From: Blasia pusilla | Taxonomy: Eukaryota; Marchantiophyta; Marchantiopsida; Blasiales | Direction of reading: 5' to 3' | Length of the DNA stretch: 64,000 nt | Assembly (NCBI GenBank): GCA_050084515.1 | Contig: CM114273.1 | Span: 29,016,001 to 29,080,000 of the forward strand | In this document: positions 44,606 to 55,035 of the stretch, in pieces | Layout: every line of letters begins with the position of its first letter | Numbering within the stretch: the first letter of the stretch is position 1 | Program-made: the position numbers and the translations under genes | Notes under the pieces: generated by a model | Seen by the model: the letters and a program-made list of their open reading frames with translations, nothing else | What the model was told of the DNA's origin: nothing | Databases searched by the model: none

Positions 44606-45668
44606 CTTAGAGCGGGTAGGGACCATTGATTTGGTCATTTCCGGTTGGCCATGTCAGGGCCAATCGAGTGTTGGACAAGGCAGCGGGTTGGGTGACACTC
44701 GGTCCAGGTTGTTTTGGGAGATGTTGAGGGTCTTACGGCAGTTGCAGGAGCACCAATCTCGTTCTCCAGCCTACATTTTGGAGAATGTGCCGATCTTAGG
44801 AGACTCTAGGTCACGGGTGGTGATGAGTGCTCATCAGGTGCGTGCCTAGATCGGCCCAGAAGTGTTCTTGGATGCGGCGAGTGTAGGTTCTAGAGCCCAT
44901 CGCCCGCGTCTATGGTGGACCAACTTGGTGCCCCATGCGGTGTTACGGAGGGCGTATGTGAGAGTGGAGCGTCCCTCCCATTTGTTAGTGGATTCCATTC
45001 TAGATCCACGTCGTCGATCACAGGCAATGAGGCACGATGATCGACCACCGTTGATTGTGATCAACAGGGTAGGCAGGCCGCGGGTAGCCTTGCCCACGTT
45101 TGTGAGTTTTCCCGCTTCCTATGCATACAAGGAGGCCGGTCCTAGCTTGGTTTGGGATGACCAGGTTCAGCGGTTAGTGGAGCCCACTGCCGACGAGAGA
45201 GAGCGAGCGATGGGATTTCCCACAGGAGTGACGGCAGTACTGTCAGTGTCAGAGGCATCATGACGCCATGTCTTGGGTCAGGCGATGGACCTGAACTGCT
45301 TGACATGGATCCTTAGCTTGGGAGTGGCTGAGCAGCGTCGTATGAGATTGCGACAGATCACAGCGGTTGCGTTGGTGAGCCCCATGCCTACCGAGACGGT
45401 GGAGGCAAAGTGGTGGGGCGAGACCGAGGAGATCGGGAGAGACACCTTGGACTTCTTGGGATGTTTTGCAGGTAAGGAGATGATAGCCACAACATCGGCG
45501 TGGTTTGGGCACTTCACGTGGAGGAGATCAGAGTTTGTTGTTGGCTGCAAGAGAGCGGCCGAGTGTTGTTGTTCGAGACGGGGTTGCACCATAGCAACCA
45601 CCGATACCCGCGCCGGAGAGTCCTATCGTAGTCACGATGGAGACTTGGGAGCCAGATATGGGCCCTAA
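44606..45668 (+). pseudogene. Dnmt3-like DNA methyltransferase domain in gypsy pol, copy 4 (from motif IV)
   Basis: One frame runs about 350 codons with only two stops: TAG at about 44850 where copy 1 has Trp, and TGA at about 45259 where copy 3 has Arg. Motifs: IV, SGWPCQGQSSVGQGSGLGD (Cys codon 44652-44654); VI, YILENVPILGD; VIII, GSRAHRPRLWWTNLVP; IX/X, ERERAMGFPTGVTA and RHVLGQAMDLNCLTWIL. The recognition segment between VIII and IX is the cleanest of the three copies (SILDPRRRSQAMRHDD ... PLIVINRVGRPRVALPTF). Motif I is absent because the fragment begins after it. Both stops can be read as G-to-A or C-to-T changes. Confidence 0.93.
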
Positions 45669-46115
45669 GTTGACAAGAGGAGAGCGGCGCCGGATACATC
45701 AGTTCCTCAAGAGTTATAGGAGCTACTTTGCGTTTAGCATGGAGGATTTGGATACGCTGAAGGGACCGGGGATCCGCATTGAGTTGTCGAGTGATACGCC
45801 GATCTTCCGACGATCCTACAGGTACAATGATATGGAGTGGGCTCTGATTCACAGTAGGAGCGAGGACTTGGTCAGAGCAGGACTAGTGGAGATGTCGCAT
45901 GGGGAGTATGCATCTGCCATTGTCATGCCCGCCAAGAAGGATGTGTATGGCAACTGGACGGATAGGCGGATGTGTGGGGATTATCGACCTATCAATCGGC
46001 AGACGAAGTCTGATAGGTATGCCATGCCCACTCCTGAGGAGATCTTTGATGCGATTGGTCACGCAAAGCTCTTCAGTTCATTGGATTTGCGAGCCGGATA
46101 CCATCAGCTGCCTGT
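44606..46115 (+). mobile_element. Ty3/gypsy element with DNA methyltransferase, copy 4 (plus strand, fragment)
   Basis: The fragment starts abruptly at methyltransferase motif IV (LERVGTIDLVISGWPCQG), immediately beside the truncated end of copy 3, and runs through motif X into RT. It ends at about 46115 in the RT segment GYHQLPVRG, where other sequence begins. It is in inverted orientation to copy 3, so the two share a long inverted homology of about 1.5 kb (42.0-43.4 kb against 44.6-46.1 kb). It lacks gag, protease, RNase H, integrase and LTRs. Confidence 0.9.
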
Positions 46116-46143
46116 CAGAGGATACTCATGTGAAGAAATGTAG
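45637..46143 (+). pseudogene. gypsy copy 4 reverse transcriptase N-terminal part
   Basis: The open frame reads METWEPDMGPKLTRGERRRI, SYRSYFAFSMEDLDTLKGPG, RMCGDYRPINRQTKSDRYAM and LFSSLDLRAGYHQLPV, the finger and first palm motifs. Here it is in a different frame from the methyltransferase (overlapping ends), whereas in copy 1 both are in the same frame; one indel explains this. The last codons (after about 46115) come from foreign sequence. Confidence 0.88.
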
Positions 46144-46514
46144 TTTTGTATGCCATTCACCTTTGCAAGACATAACCACGAGCATACATGGTATTTACAA
46201 CATGTCGGACAGCGGAGGAGTGGAAGAAAATGTTTAGGAATGTTGAACGGCTGCTAATGGCAAAGGAAAAAATTTGGAGGATGTTAGGGGGCGGTCGGTG
46301 GAAAATGGCACAACGGCTAATGCCAACCAAGCTACGGTAAATGTGTACAAACCCTTGGCGTCTAAACTGAATGAGCGGTTGGCTATTTAGATCAACGTTT
46401 CGTACACTTCCCCTTAACACTTTCCGCCAACACTCCATGGAATTGCCAATTGGAGATAATTGGGGACATAGTGAAGAATTTTAGGACCCACGTATATCAA
46501 GCCTCGCATGGGGA
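46144..46514. other. Left flank of the MuDR-type MULE
   Basis: Non-coding, with the words GGCTGCTAATGG (46243), CGGCTAATGCC (about 46315) and GGTTGGCTATTTAG (about 46378), the same motif family seen in the intron and on the right side of this MULE. The exact terminus and a 9-bp target duplication were not found. Confidence 0.45.
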
Positions 46515-49168
46515 ATGGGTGTCTTGTGGCGACCTCAACATAGTAAGAGGCCTAACCAGTCATTGTTCAAGAATTCTCTCTCAGAACCTATGGTAAGCTC
46601 AGACGTTTGCACAAAGAAAAGGAGAAAGAGTGGTGAAGTGAGAGTCCCCACCGCCAGGAATGGGGCATTTGGTCAGTTTTCTAGGTACATATATTTGGCA
46701 AAGGGGAAGGGCACACCTTGTAAAGATGAAGTTTGCGAGTGGAGGGTCCGTTGCCAACGACATAAAAGTACAAACCTATGTGAGATAACGGTGTGTAATT
46801 TGAAGCACACTTGTCCGGGGCACATTCATACATGGAGGGATCCTACCCACAAGGCAAAATGGTTATCAATGGTATTAGCAGATAGGGTTGTAAATCAACC
46901 AAGCATCCCTGTAGGTAGCCTTATAGAAGTCCTTGCCCAAACGTACTAGAAGCGAACCACTTACTTCCTTGCTTGGAGATGCAAAGAAATATGTCGAGAT
47001 TGGATGAATGGGGGTGAACGTGCAGGTTTCCATTTGATTCCTTCTTTCATACAGGAAATAAAGGAAGCCGACCCCTTCGCCACCGCCACTTGGGATGTTT
47101 GGGACTTAGAATGTGCCACCTTCAAGAGACTATTTATTTCTCCTTCCGCCATGAAGAACATCATTCCTTATGCGCAGAAGGTAGTTGGCTTGGATGCATG
47201 CCATACAAAGAATAGGAAGTATCCCATGCAATTTTTCATTGCGTCCATGTTGGATGGAAATGCCAATTTGATCATTTTGGCATTTGGCACATCTCCTCGC
47301 GAGAACAATGAGGAATGGGAATGGTTTTGTGCACATCTGAAGAAAGCCATCCTAGTCTTAGATGATCCCAAAATTGTTTTTGTTTCTGATAGACAAAAGG
47401 GTCTTTTACACGCGGTGCATACAATATTCCCCCAGAATATACATAGCATGTATGCCCAACATTTGAGACAAAATGTTCGAACACGGTATGGAAAAGTTGC
47501 CGAAGAATTTTTCATTGCCTGCCTTTATGCTAGGACCAAGGAGAAGTAAGCAATCAATCCATTTCATTACTCCTTAAAATTTGCATATGTGAGTCTTGTA
47601 TATTCAGTGGTTGTATTCTTCATAGGCTCAGACTATTTTTGGCTGCTATTCCCTCTATGACGGCGGCTATTCTCAATTAGGAGTGCTACTATTCCCCATA
47701 GGACGGTGGCTATTCACAGTTAGGATGGAGGCTGTTCATAGCTAGGACGACTGCTAATTTGAAACCTTGTTAGGACGGCGGCTATTTAGGGGTAAATCGA
47801 CGTCTAAATTCCAGCCATGTTAGGATGACGGCTATTATTAGTTAGGATGTCTGCTAATTTTAAACCTTGTTAGGATGGCGGCTATTTAGGGCTAAATCGG
47901 CGTCTAAATTCCAACCTTGTTACGACAGTGACTATTCTTAGGACGGCGGCTAATGACAGATTATTTTTGGGTTTTGCTATTTAGAGTTAAGATGTGGCGG
48001 CTCACGAAAATTGAGGGTCCTATTTTCCAGGTTTGACATATGGATGAACGAATTGGAAAGGCATCATATTCAACGAATAGCTGATGCGGCCTAATACATA
48101 CAAGAGATAGGACTAGAGAAGTTTGCGAGATGTCCATTCCCTTTGCCACGTTATGGCAAAGTGAGTTCAAATCTTGTAGAGGTCATAAATTCCGCCATCA
48201 AACCTATCAAGGAGGGACCTCTGCTTGTCATTGCTCATGAGTTGTGGAATTACATGATGAAAACTTACGCAGAAAGAAAAGTAGAGGCATGTCACCCGGA
48301 GAAGTTCTCCAAAAAATTCACTACTTATGCACTTATTCGTTATCAAGAGAATGAACCCAATTGTCAAAGTTTTGATGTACTAGCCTTAGATGCAACAAAT
48401 GCACTTGTCACTTCCACAACTAGTAGGCACCGATTTCATGTCCGTTTGCATCCTCAGTGTAGTTGTTCATGCCTAGAGTTCCAAGATACTTGTTGGCCAT
48501 GTACGCACGTAATGGCCTGGGATGTTATTATAGGAATGGACTCACAAAAACTTGTTGATCCTATATGGACCAATGACTAGATCAAGCAGATCTACAAAAG
48601 CAGTATATCAGTCGTGAAGAGTGATGAACTTGTACCATCTTGGGATTTCCGACCTTCCCTTCCTGCAGTTTGGCGTGGTAGACATCGTTATGTGCACATT
48701 CCTGGTGGGAGAGGTGGCAAGATGAGAAGAGGACAAGGAGGTGGTGAAGACATTTCTTATCCTGCACATGAAGAGTTTGTGAATGAAGATGATGTTGGGA
48801 GTGGCCAACATGCGTATATCCCACCGCGGGGTCCTTGAGGTATTCCTAACGGGCGTAGGGCACCAACCAATCGAAATAGGCAAAGGGCTGCCCACACTTT
48901 TGAAAGTCGTTGTAGCCATTGTGCACTTCAAGGGCATAACCGGAAAACCTGCCAAGTGCTGAAAGCATACCAACTTGCAAGGAGACCTTACCTCATGTCC
49001 CTGCACGAAGATGTTCCGATGCAAGTCAATTTTTTGCAGAGTATTGCAATTAGAGTAGGCTTTACTCAAGAGTTGAAAGTTTATATTCCCAAGAGAATGC
49101 AAATACTACTAAAGAACTTAATGTACATGGTAGTGTTGTATCAAGGGGAATTTCGGTGCAATCAATAG
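46515..49168 (+). pseudogene. MuDR-type MULE transposase with intron, four nonsense codons
   Basis: The domains read in one consistent frame. N-terminal FAR1/WRKY-GCM1-like zinc region: CEWRVRCQRHKSTNLCEITV plus CNLKHTCPGH (46735-46835). DDE core: VVGLDACHTKNRKYPMQFF (47180), AFGTSPRENNEEWEWFCAHL, and VFVSDRQKGLLHAV (47385). A GT-AG intron (47546-48030, 485 bp) joins in phase to FDIWMNELERHHIQ. C-terminal part: NSAIKPIKEGPL, SWIM finger CSCLEFQDTCWPCTH (about 48470) and a CCHC knuckle (CSHCALQGHNRKTC, about 48915). Stops at 46947, 48092, 48578 and 48836 interrupt an otherwise intact frame. A further open frame (49156-49458) may be the C-terminal tail. Confidence 0.9.
47600..47960. repeat. GGCTATT/GGCTAAT motif repeat inside the MULE intron
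   Basis: Short words such as GACGGCGGCTATT, GACTGCTAATTT, GGATGGCGGCTATTTAGGG and AAACCTTGTTAGGA recur at irregular 30-60 bp steps. This sequence fills most of the intron. Confidence 0.75.
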
Positions 49169-49599
49169 TGGAGAATGCTTCCACTCCCATGGATATTGGT
49201 AATAGCGCCTCTAATTCCATACCAAATAGTCTAGAATTTCCCAATGTTTCCCTTATTCATGGGAAGTCTGAATCTGATGAAGAGCTTGATGACTTTGAGG
49301 AGCCAAATAGTGGCATATCCTTGGCACAACTCGACATGAAATGGACAGTTGTGACTGATTCCCAGTGGAACCAAAAGAAGCAGCATTTTATATTAGTTTG
49401 GCAGAGGAAGCTGCGAGAGAATATCATATCGCATCTCAAAATTTATAAATTCGGATAGAATTGTCTTTTAAAGCCTATTTATTTCTTGGTATGCAAAATT
49501 ATGAAGTATGTTCTCAATGACGTATTCATCTCATAATGTCGTAAATATTCACAAACCAAAATGGACAATCAACATGCCAAAACTACGGCTTAAGAGGAA

Positions 49600-50205
49600 A
49601 CGTGCTTAAAGTGGCGGCTATTTTAGACGACTGCTAATCATAGGCAAGACAGCTAATCTCTAGGAAACTACTAATTACATGCATGGCATCAACTTTCTAG
49701 ACGGCAGCTAATCCCAGGACCGGCGAGTATTCTCTCGACGACTGCTAATCATAGGTCTGGCGGCTATTCTGTGTTTTGGACGGCAGCTAATCATAGGCCT
49801 ACAACTATTCTCTGGTATGTACGACTGCTAATCACAAGCCGGCGGCTATTCTCTGGACGGGTGCTAATCACAGGTCGGCGGCTATTCCCTAGAAGGCTGC
49901 TAATCACATGCCCGAAGGCTATTCTCTGGATGGCTGCTAATGATAAGCCGGTGGCTATTCTCTGTGCTCGATGGCTGCTAATCACAGGCCGAAAACCATT
50001 CTTTGTTCGACGGCTGCTAATCACAGGCTCGGCGGCTATTCTCTAGACGGCGGCTAATCATAGGCGGGCGACTAGTCTCTAGACGACGTCTAATCACACA
50101 CCGGAGACTATTCTTTGGACGGCTGCTTATCACAGGCTTGCGACTATTCTCTGTTCTGGGCGGCGGCTATTCTCTGGAAGGCTACTATTCTCTGGAGAGG
50201 CTGCT
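49600..50205. repeat. About 36-bp minisatellite of GGCTGCTAATCACAGGC / GGCGGCTATTCTCT units
   Basis: About 12-13 degenerate units alternate a GACGGCTGCTAATCACAGGC half and a CGGCGGCTATTCTCTG half, at steps of 33-41 bp (for example starts near 49785, 49824, 49859, 49894 and 49929). It lies directly downstream of the MULE coding region. Confidence 0.85.
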
Positions 50206-50780
50206 CCTCCATTTTCCTTTTTGTCCCTCTATTCCCTTTTTTTCCCCTCACTCTCCTCCCTTTCTTTTTGCTCCCTTCCTCCCCTTTTTTTCTCCTCCCC
50301 CCCCTCCTCCCTCTCCTCCCTTTATTTTTCCTCCTTCCCCCACCTTTTTTTTCCTCCCTCTCCTTCCTTTATTTTTTTCCTCTCCTTCCTCTATTTTCTC
50401 CTCTCCTTCCTTTTTTTTCCTCCTTCCCTCCTTCCTCTCCTCCCTTCATTTTTCCTCCCTCTCTTTCCTATATTTTGCTCCTTCTCTTCCCTATATTTTC
50501 CTCCCTCTCCTTCCTTTCTTTTTTCCCTCTCCTTCCTCTATTTCTCCTCTCCTTCCTTTTTTTTTTCTTCCTTCCCTCCTCCCTTCATTTTTCCCCCTTT
50601 TTCCTATATTTTCCTCCCTCGATCTCCTCCCTTTACCTTTCCTCACTTCCCTCCCTTATGTTTTCAACCCCCCTCCCTTTTCTTTTTCCTCCCTCTCCTT
50701 CCTTTCCTTCCTCTATTTTCTCCTCTCCTTCCTGTATTTTGTCCTCCCTCCCCATCCCCATTTTTTCTTCCTCTTAGAAT
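50206..50780. repeat. Polypyrimidine tract (C/T-only, about 570 bp)
   Basis: The plus strand is almost purely C and T, with words such as CTCCCTCTCCTTCCTTT and ATTTTTCCTCC repeated in degenerate 20-45 bp units. All three plus frames stay open for that reason. Such strand asymmetry with mirror symmetry can form triplex (H-) DNA. Confidence 0.9.
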
Positions 50781-52253
50781 TTAGCTGTTGCTCAAGTGCG
50801 CGTAAGGGAGTCTGGCCAGCTTGCAGCTATGGTGCGTACTAGGGGACGGGCCGGTCTCCAGCTACGATGCCTTGCTAATCCATGGACTACACGGGGCGGT
50901 AGTTTCTTGAAGCTCAAACTTGGAGAGAAAACTTCGATGGAGGCATGCGAGTGGGCCAAGGGCAGGCGCAGCTAGGCGGTGGGTGATCTTTTCAGATTTC
51001 ACATTTTCCTAATCCTCCTTTCCGGCCGCTAATTTCAGGTTTCAGTAGCTAATTTTAGGCCGAATTGTTGGTGTCATGGCAGCTAATGTGTGTTTATTTA
51101 CTTGCAGGGCTACCACATTTACATCAGTTGAGGCCGAATGAGCTCGATTGCTGGGTGAGGGTGATCAAGGTCAAATGTGCTTTTGGGCGGATTGCGATTG
51201 CGGAGCTTTGGCGGCTAATGTCCGGGTTGGGGATGAGCTCTTGGGCGGATTCATGGGAGGCCTAGGATTGTAGGCTTTAGGGGCTAATATGTGGAAATCA
51301 GACGGTGGTTTGCAGTTGTAGAGCGACTAATGTCCCCTTATTGTCCGACGGCTAATAAAATTCCATCATGAATGCATCGACGCTAGAGTCTCAAGTGCAA
51401 TCCGCGGAAGATTTGAGATCAAATTGAGGTATTTCGAATTGAAATGTCGGCTTGGGGTTTCGGATTTTAACGGATGTGGGATGATTCGAATGCCGAGCTT
51501 GGGGTTTTGGATTTTGAGGCAATTTGGGCTATTCTAGAATCCCCATTTTTTGGAAAATGGCAAGCTTCAGCTGCAGCCGGCAGCTAATTTACAGTCGCAG
51601 TCTGCGGCTGATTTGACGTGATTTGATATTCATCAACCCTAGGGTCTCCAGTGCAGCCGGAGGCACATTTTAGCTCAATTCTAGGTAACCTATGCTTCTT
51701 TTGCTTCCTCTTCTTTTTCTACTTTGTTGTCGTCTTCTTTCGCTGTTGGGTTTGTCACGTCTCTTGCTTCATGCTTGTGCTCATGTTGTACTGACATGAT
51801 TTCATGCCTTTCCTTCTCCTCATCCCAAGGCGCCTAGTTCGGGGCTTGTATGCACTCTTGACCTATACAAAAGCAATGAAAGACAAGTGATCTCCCTCTG
51901 TTAGAGAGCCCTAACCCTCTTCACCGCTCTGCCTATGTCGTCAGTGACAAGCGCCTGAGCCAATCATATCATATCAATTCATCATGAGCAAGAGAATCCA
52001 GGAGATTGCCAGCAAGCCCAAATCTAAGCGACTGATTCCCAATATCTTAGCAAGTCCTCAAAAAGCTAAATTCTGAAGTAAAGTGACTCACAATCCCCGA
52101 TGGCAGAGTACTATCCAAGATCAATCGGAGAAGCTGAAGATCTTTAGCAGATTGCAGAGAAAATTTTGTTCATAATCGTTAGCACATTGTCAATTCATCC
52201 TAGTTCTCATTTCTGTGAAACATACCCAAATTCACAAGCAGGATTAGGGTTGC
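50781..52253. other. Region with scattered GGCTAAT-type motifs, otherwise unassigned
   Basis: The words GGCCGCTAATTTCAGG, CAGTAGCTAATTTTAGG, GGCAGCTAATGTG, GGCGGCTAATGTCC, GACGGCTAATAAAA and CGGCAGCTAATTTACAG occur between 51025 and 51600. It may be the distal part of the MULE-type element. No gene was recognised. Confidence 0.5.
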
Positions 52254-52352
52254 TAGTGAGTACCAAATGTAGCAGTTCAGGTGTCTCATGAGCTTGACTG
52301 TAACTCAATCTTTAATACTTCCCCTCAAGCTCATATCGATATCTCTAATGCC

Positions 52353-52766
52353 TCAATCCTTTCTAAACATCTCAAACTTATCTCTACACAATGTCTTTGT
52401 AAAGATGTCAGCAATTTGCTGATCTGTACCTATATACACAAGATCAATTTCTCCTACAAGCACTTTCTCTTTGATAAAATGATAGTACACCTCAACATGC
52501 TTTATACGATCATGAAATACATGATTATTAGCAAGCTTGATGCTACTATTATTGTCTACATATATTACACTAGGTCCTAAGTTACTAACACCAATCTCAA
52601 CAAGTAATCGATGAAGCCACACTACCTCACATGCTGCATTGGTTGCTCCTGTGTACTCAGCCTCTGTTGAAGATAAAGCAACTATAGGTTGCTTCTTTGA
52701 AGCCCAACTTATAGCTATGCTTCCCAAAGTAAATGAATAACCAGATGTAGAGTGTTGATTAGACAC
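52353..52766 (-). pseudogene. copia RNase H
   Basis: STSGYSFTLGSIAISWASKK, then QPIVALSSTEAEYTGATNAA (catalytic Glu in EAEY), VIYVDNNSSIKLANN (Asp) and FHDRIKHVEVYYHFIKEKV, then ADIFTKTL: the classical plant copia RNase H C-terminus. The upstream ADWAGS motif is present just before it (about 52770). The frame is open for 137 codons. Confidence 0.94.
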
Positions 52767-52821
52767 GCTTCCTGCCCAATCAGCATCTGTGAATCCCGGT
52801 AACTAAAAACTCGAAGAAGGT

Positions 52822-54060
52822 TCAAGTTCTTAGAGCTTGTTTGAGCCCGTATAGAGCTTTCTTCAACATGCATACGTGAAATGGAAACTTGGGATGCTCG
52901 TATCTTGGTGGTTGAGTCATATATACCTCCTCGTATAGATCTCCATTCAAGAAGGCATTCTTGACGTCCCTGTGATGTAATCTCCATTTCTTACTTACTA
53001 CAACTGCAACCATTGTTCTCATAGTTGCCATCTTTGCAATAAGGCTAAAAGTTTCCTCATAATCAATACCATATTGTTGTGCATTGTCCTTAGCCTCAAA
53101 TCTCGCTTTGGATCTGTTAATTATACCATCTTGATTGCGCTTGATTTTATAAACCCATTTGCAACCAATAGCTTCCTTACCGGAAGGTATATCAACCAAC
53201 TCCCATGTTTGATGATGTCTTAATGCAGCAAGCTCTTCCTCCATAGCTTTAATCCATTCGATTTTACTCGCAGCTTCTTCAAAACAACTTGGCTCATGCT
53301 CTTGAAGGGTAATCATCATATATGCATGATGTGTTGCAAGGAAACCTTCATTTATGAATCTATGAACTGGATGTGTAACTCTACTTGATCTACGAAGTTG
53401 TTGTTCAGAGGTAGATGACTCTGACACCTGACTCGAGCTCTGACTAGTGTCAACAGAGTGAATATGTACTCTTCCCGTCCATGGACTCACAGATTTAATT
53501 GATGAATCTAGGACCTCTGCTAATCCTACACTAGTACTTGGGGAAGTTGAAGACAATGTCTGTAGGTTTACAGTCATATTCTCCCCCTCAACAGAGAAGT
53601 TTAGAGGTGGAATAGGCTCAAATGGAGCATACCATGACTTTAGCTCATCAAAGATAACATCCCAACTAATAATAAGTTGCCTAGAGGATGGAATATAGCA
53701 CCTATATCCCTTAGTTCCATCAGCATAGCCAATGAAGATACATCTTCCAGACTTGGGGTCTAATTTCTGACGTCTCTCAGAAGGAACATGAGCATAACAA
53801 ATATAGCAAAATACTTTCAAGAAGGAAAAATCAGGTTTACTTTTTGTGAAGACTTCGAATGGAGTTTTATCATGAACTCCTACTGTTGGAGTTTGGTTGA
53901 TTAAGAAGACTGCACATGCTACAACCTCTGCCTATTACATCTTAGGCATATTCTTCTCATTCAGCATAGCTCGTGCCGCTTTAGCAATATGTAGATTCTT
54001 CCTCTCAGCCACTCCATTTTGTTGTGGAGTGTAATGGCAAGTCTCAAAGGACTTGTAATC
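52822..54060 (-). pseudogene. copia integrase C-terminus and first half of reverse transcriptase
   Basis: It begins in the integrase after the deletion (HYTPQQNGVAERKNLHIAKA, with the catalytic Glu; two stops around 53940). It continues with FEVFTKSKP and the C-terminal GKE-like region SGRCIFIGYADGTKGYRCY. A Ser-rich linker follows, then the RT start: WIKAMEEELAALRHHQTWEL, IGCKWVYKIKRNQDG and HHRDVKNAFLNGDLYEEVYM (first catalytic Asp). It ends LKKALYGLKQALRT, where about half of RT is deleted. The frame 53820-52822 is open for 332 codons. Confidence 0.92.
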
Positions 54061-54072
54061 CTTTGGAAGGCC

Positions 54073-54546
54073 TTAAAGAGTGAATAAAATCAGATCATCA
54101 TCTTCTACTATCACTACAATGCTATTCAACTGATCAACAATATCTCTGATACTCAAAATATAATCATTGATCCTCTGCGATCCTTTCCTCACTTCGTTCA
54201 ATTGTTGTTTCAATTGAAGCTTTCTGGCCTTTGTAGATGTCTGGAACATCTTTTCCAATGCATCCCAGGCCTCCTTCGGAATATCAACATCTTGGATATA
54301 ACCTATCATTGGCGAACTGATCGTTATTGAAATGTAGTGGATTACTTGCCTTGTGCGTTTGTTCCAAGCGCAAACATTCAAGTCTGTTGAGTCATCTTCA
54401 GGCTTGGCCTCATCACCTATGACAAGCTTCCATAGTTCTTGACCCATGAGAATCATAATGCGAAACTTCCCGACATTGTAATTTTGCTTGTTTAGCTTAT
54501 CGCCTGTGATTGCTACTGATGAATACTCCATGATAAACGATTTCAC
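54073..54546 (-). pseudogene. copia gag, truncated
   Basis: KLNKQNYNVGKFRIMILMGQ, EAWDALEKMFQTSTKARKLQ and LKQQLNEVRKGSQRINDYIL are typical of the plant copia UBN2-type gag. The frame ends at 54073, where the deletion joins it to integrase sequence. The zinc knuckle and protease are missing. The protein would form the virus-like particle core. Confidence 0.9.
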
Positions 54547-55035
54547 TCATAAAAACGTAATTTCAGGCTTTCTACTGCTCCAATTGAAGCATAGACCACT
54601 CCTACACAGAAATCGACCAGAAATTTGCCAAAATTGATCAATTGTATGAAAGAACTAGTCGAAATTGGTCCGTAGAGAGCAAATTGCACAACGTTTCTTC
54701 ACTAATTGCACTTTCCTACACTAAAATTGCTACTGCAAGAGCTCAGAGTGTCAGAATCGAGCGATTTTGGGTGTGTTGGAAAGCTCTCAACGAACTCTAC
54801 AAGACGGCTAGAACAAGCCTTTGGAATTGTTCTAGCCAAAGAAGACCCAGATTGCTGAATCGACCGGGAAAGCTCTAAAAATTACCTCCAAAGTTTTATC
54901 ACTATCATAGCTCCACCCGAAATCTGCATCCACTAAGCTTTGAATAAAATTTCCTTCTCCCAAACTAAAATTGTGCCTTCTCTTGCCTCTCTTCTCTCTT
55001 CAAACACCAAGAATTTCAAGTGATGTTCTCCTCCC
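54547..55035. other. copia 5' leader
   Basis: Untranslated leader between the gag start and the primer-binding site. No separate gene is supported here. Confidence 0.6.

Noticed and set aside
49771-50046. 91-codon ORF in the 36-bp minisatellite and its reverse-strand partner
   Set aside because: Translation of a tandem repeat, with no protein features.
50115-50842. Three overlapping 187-234 codon ORFs, Ser/Pro/Leu/Phe-rich
   Set aside because: They result from the C/T-only tract, which lacks stop codons in all plus frames.
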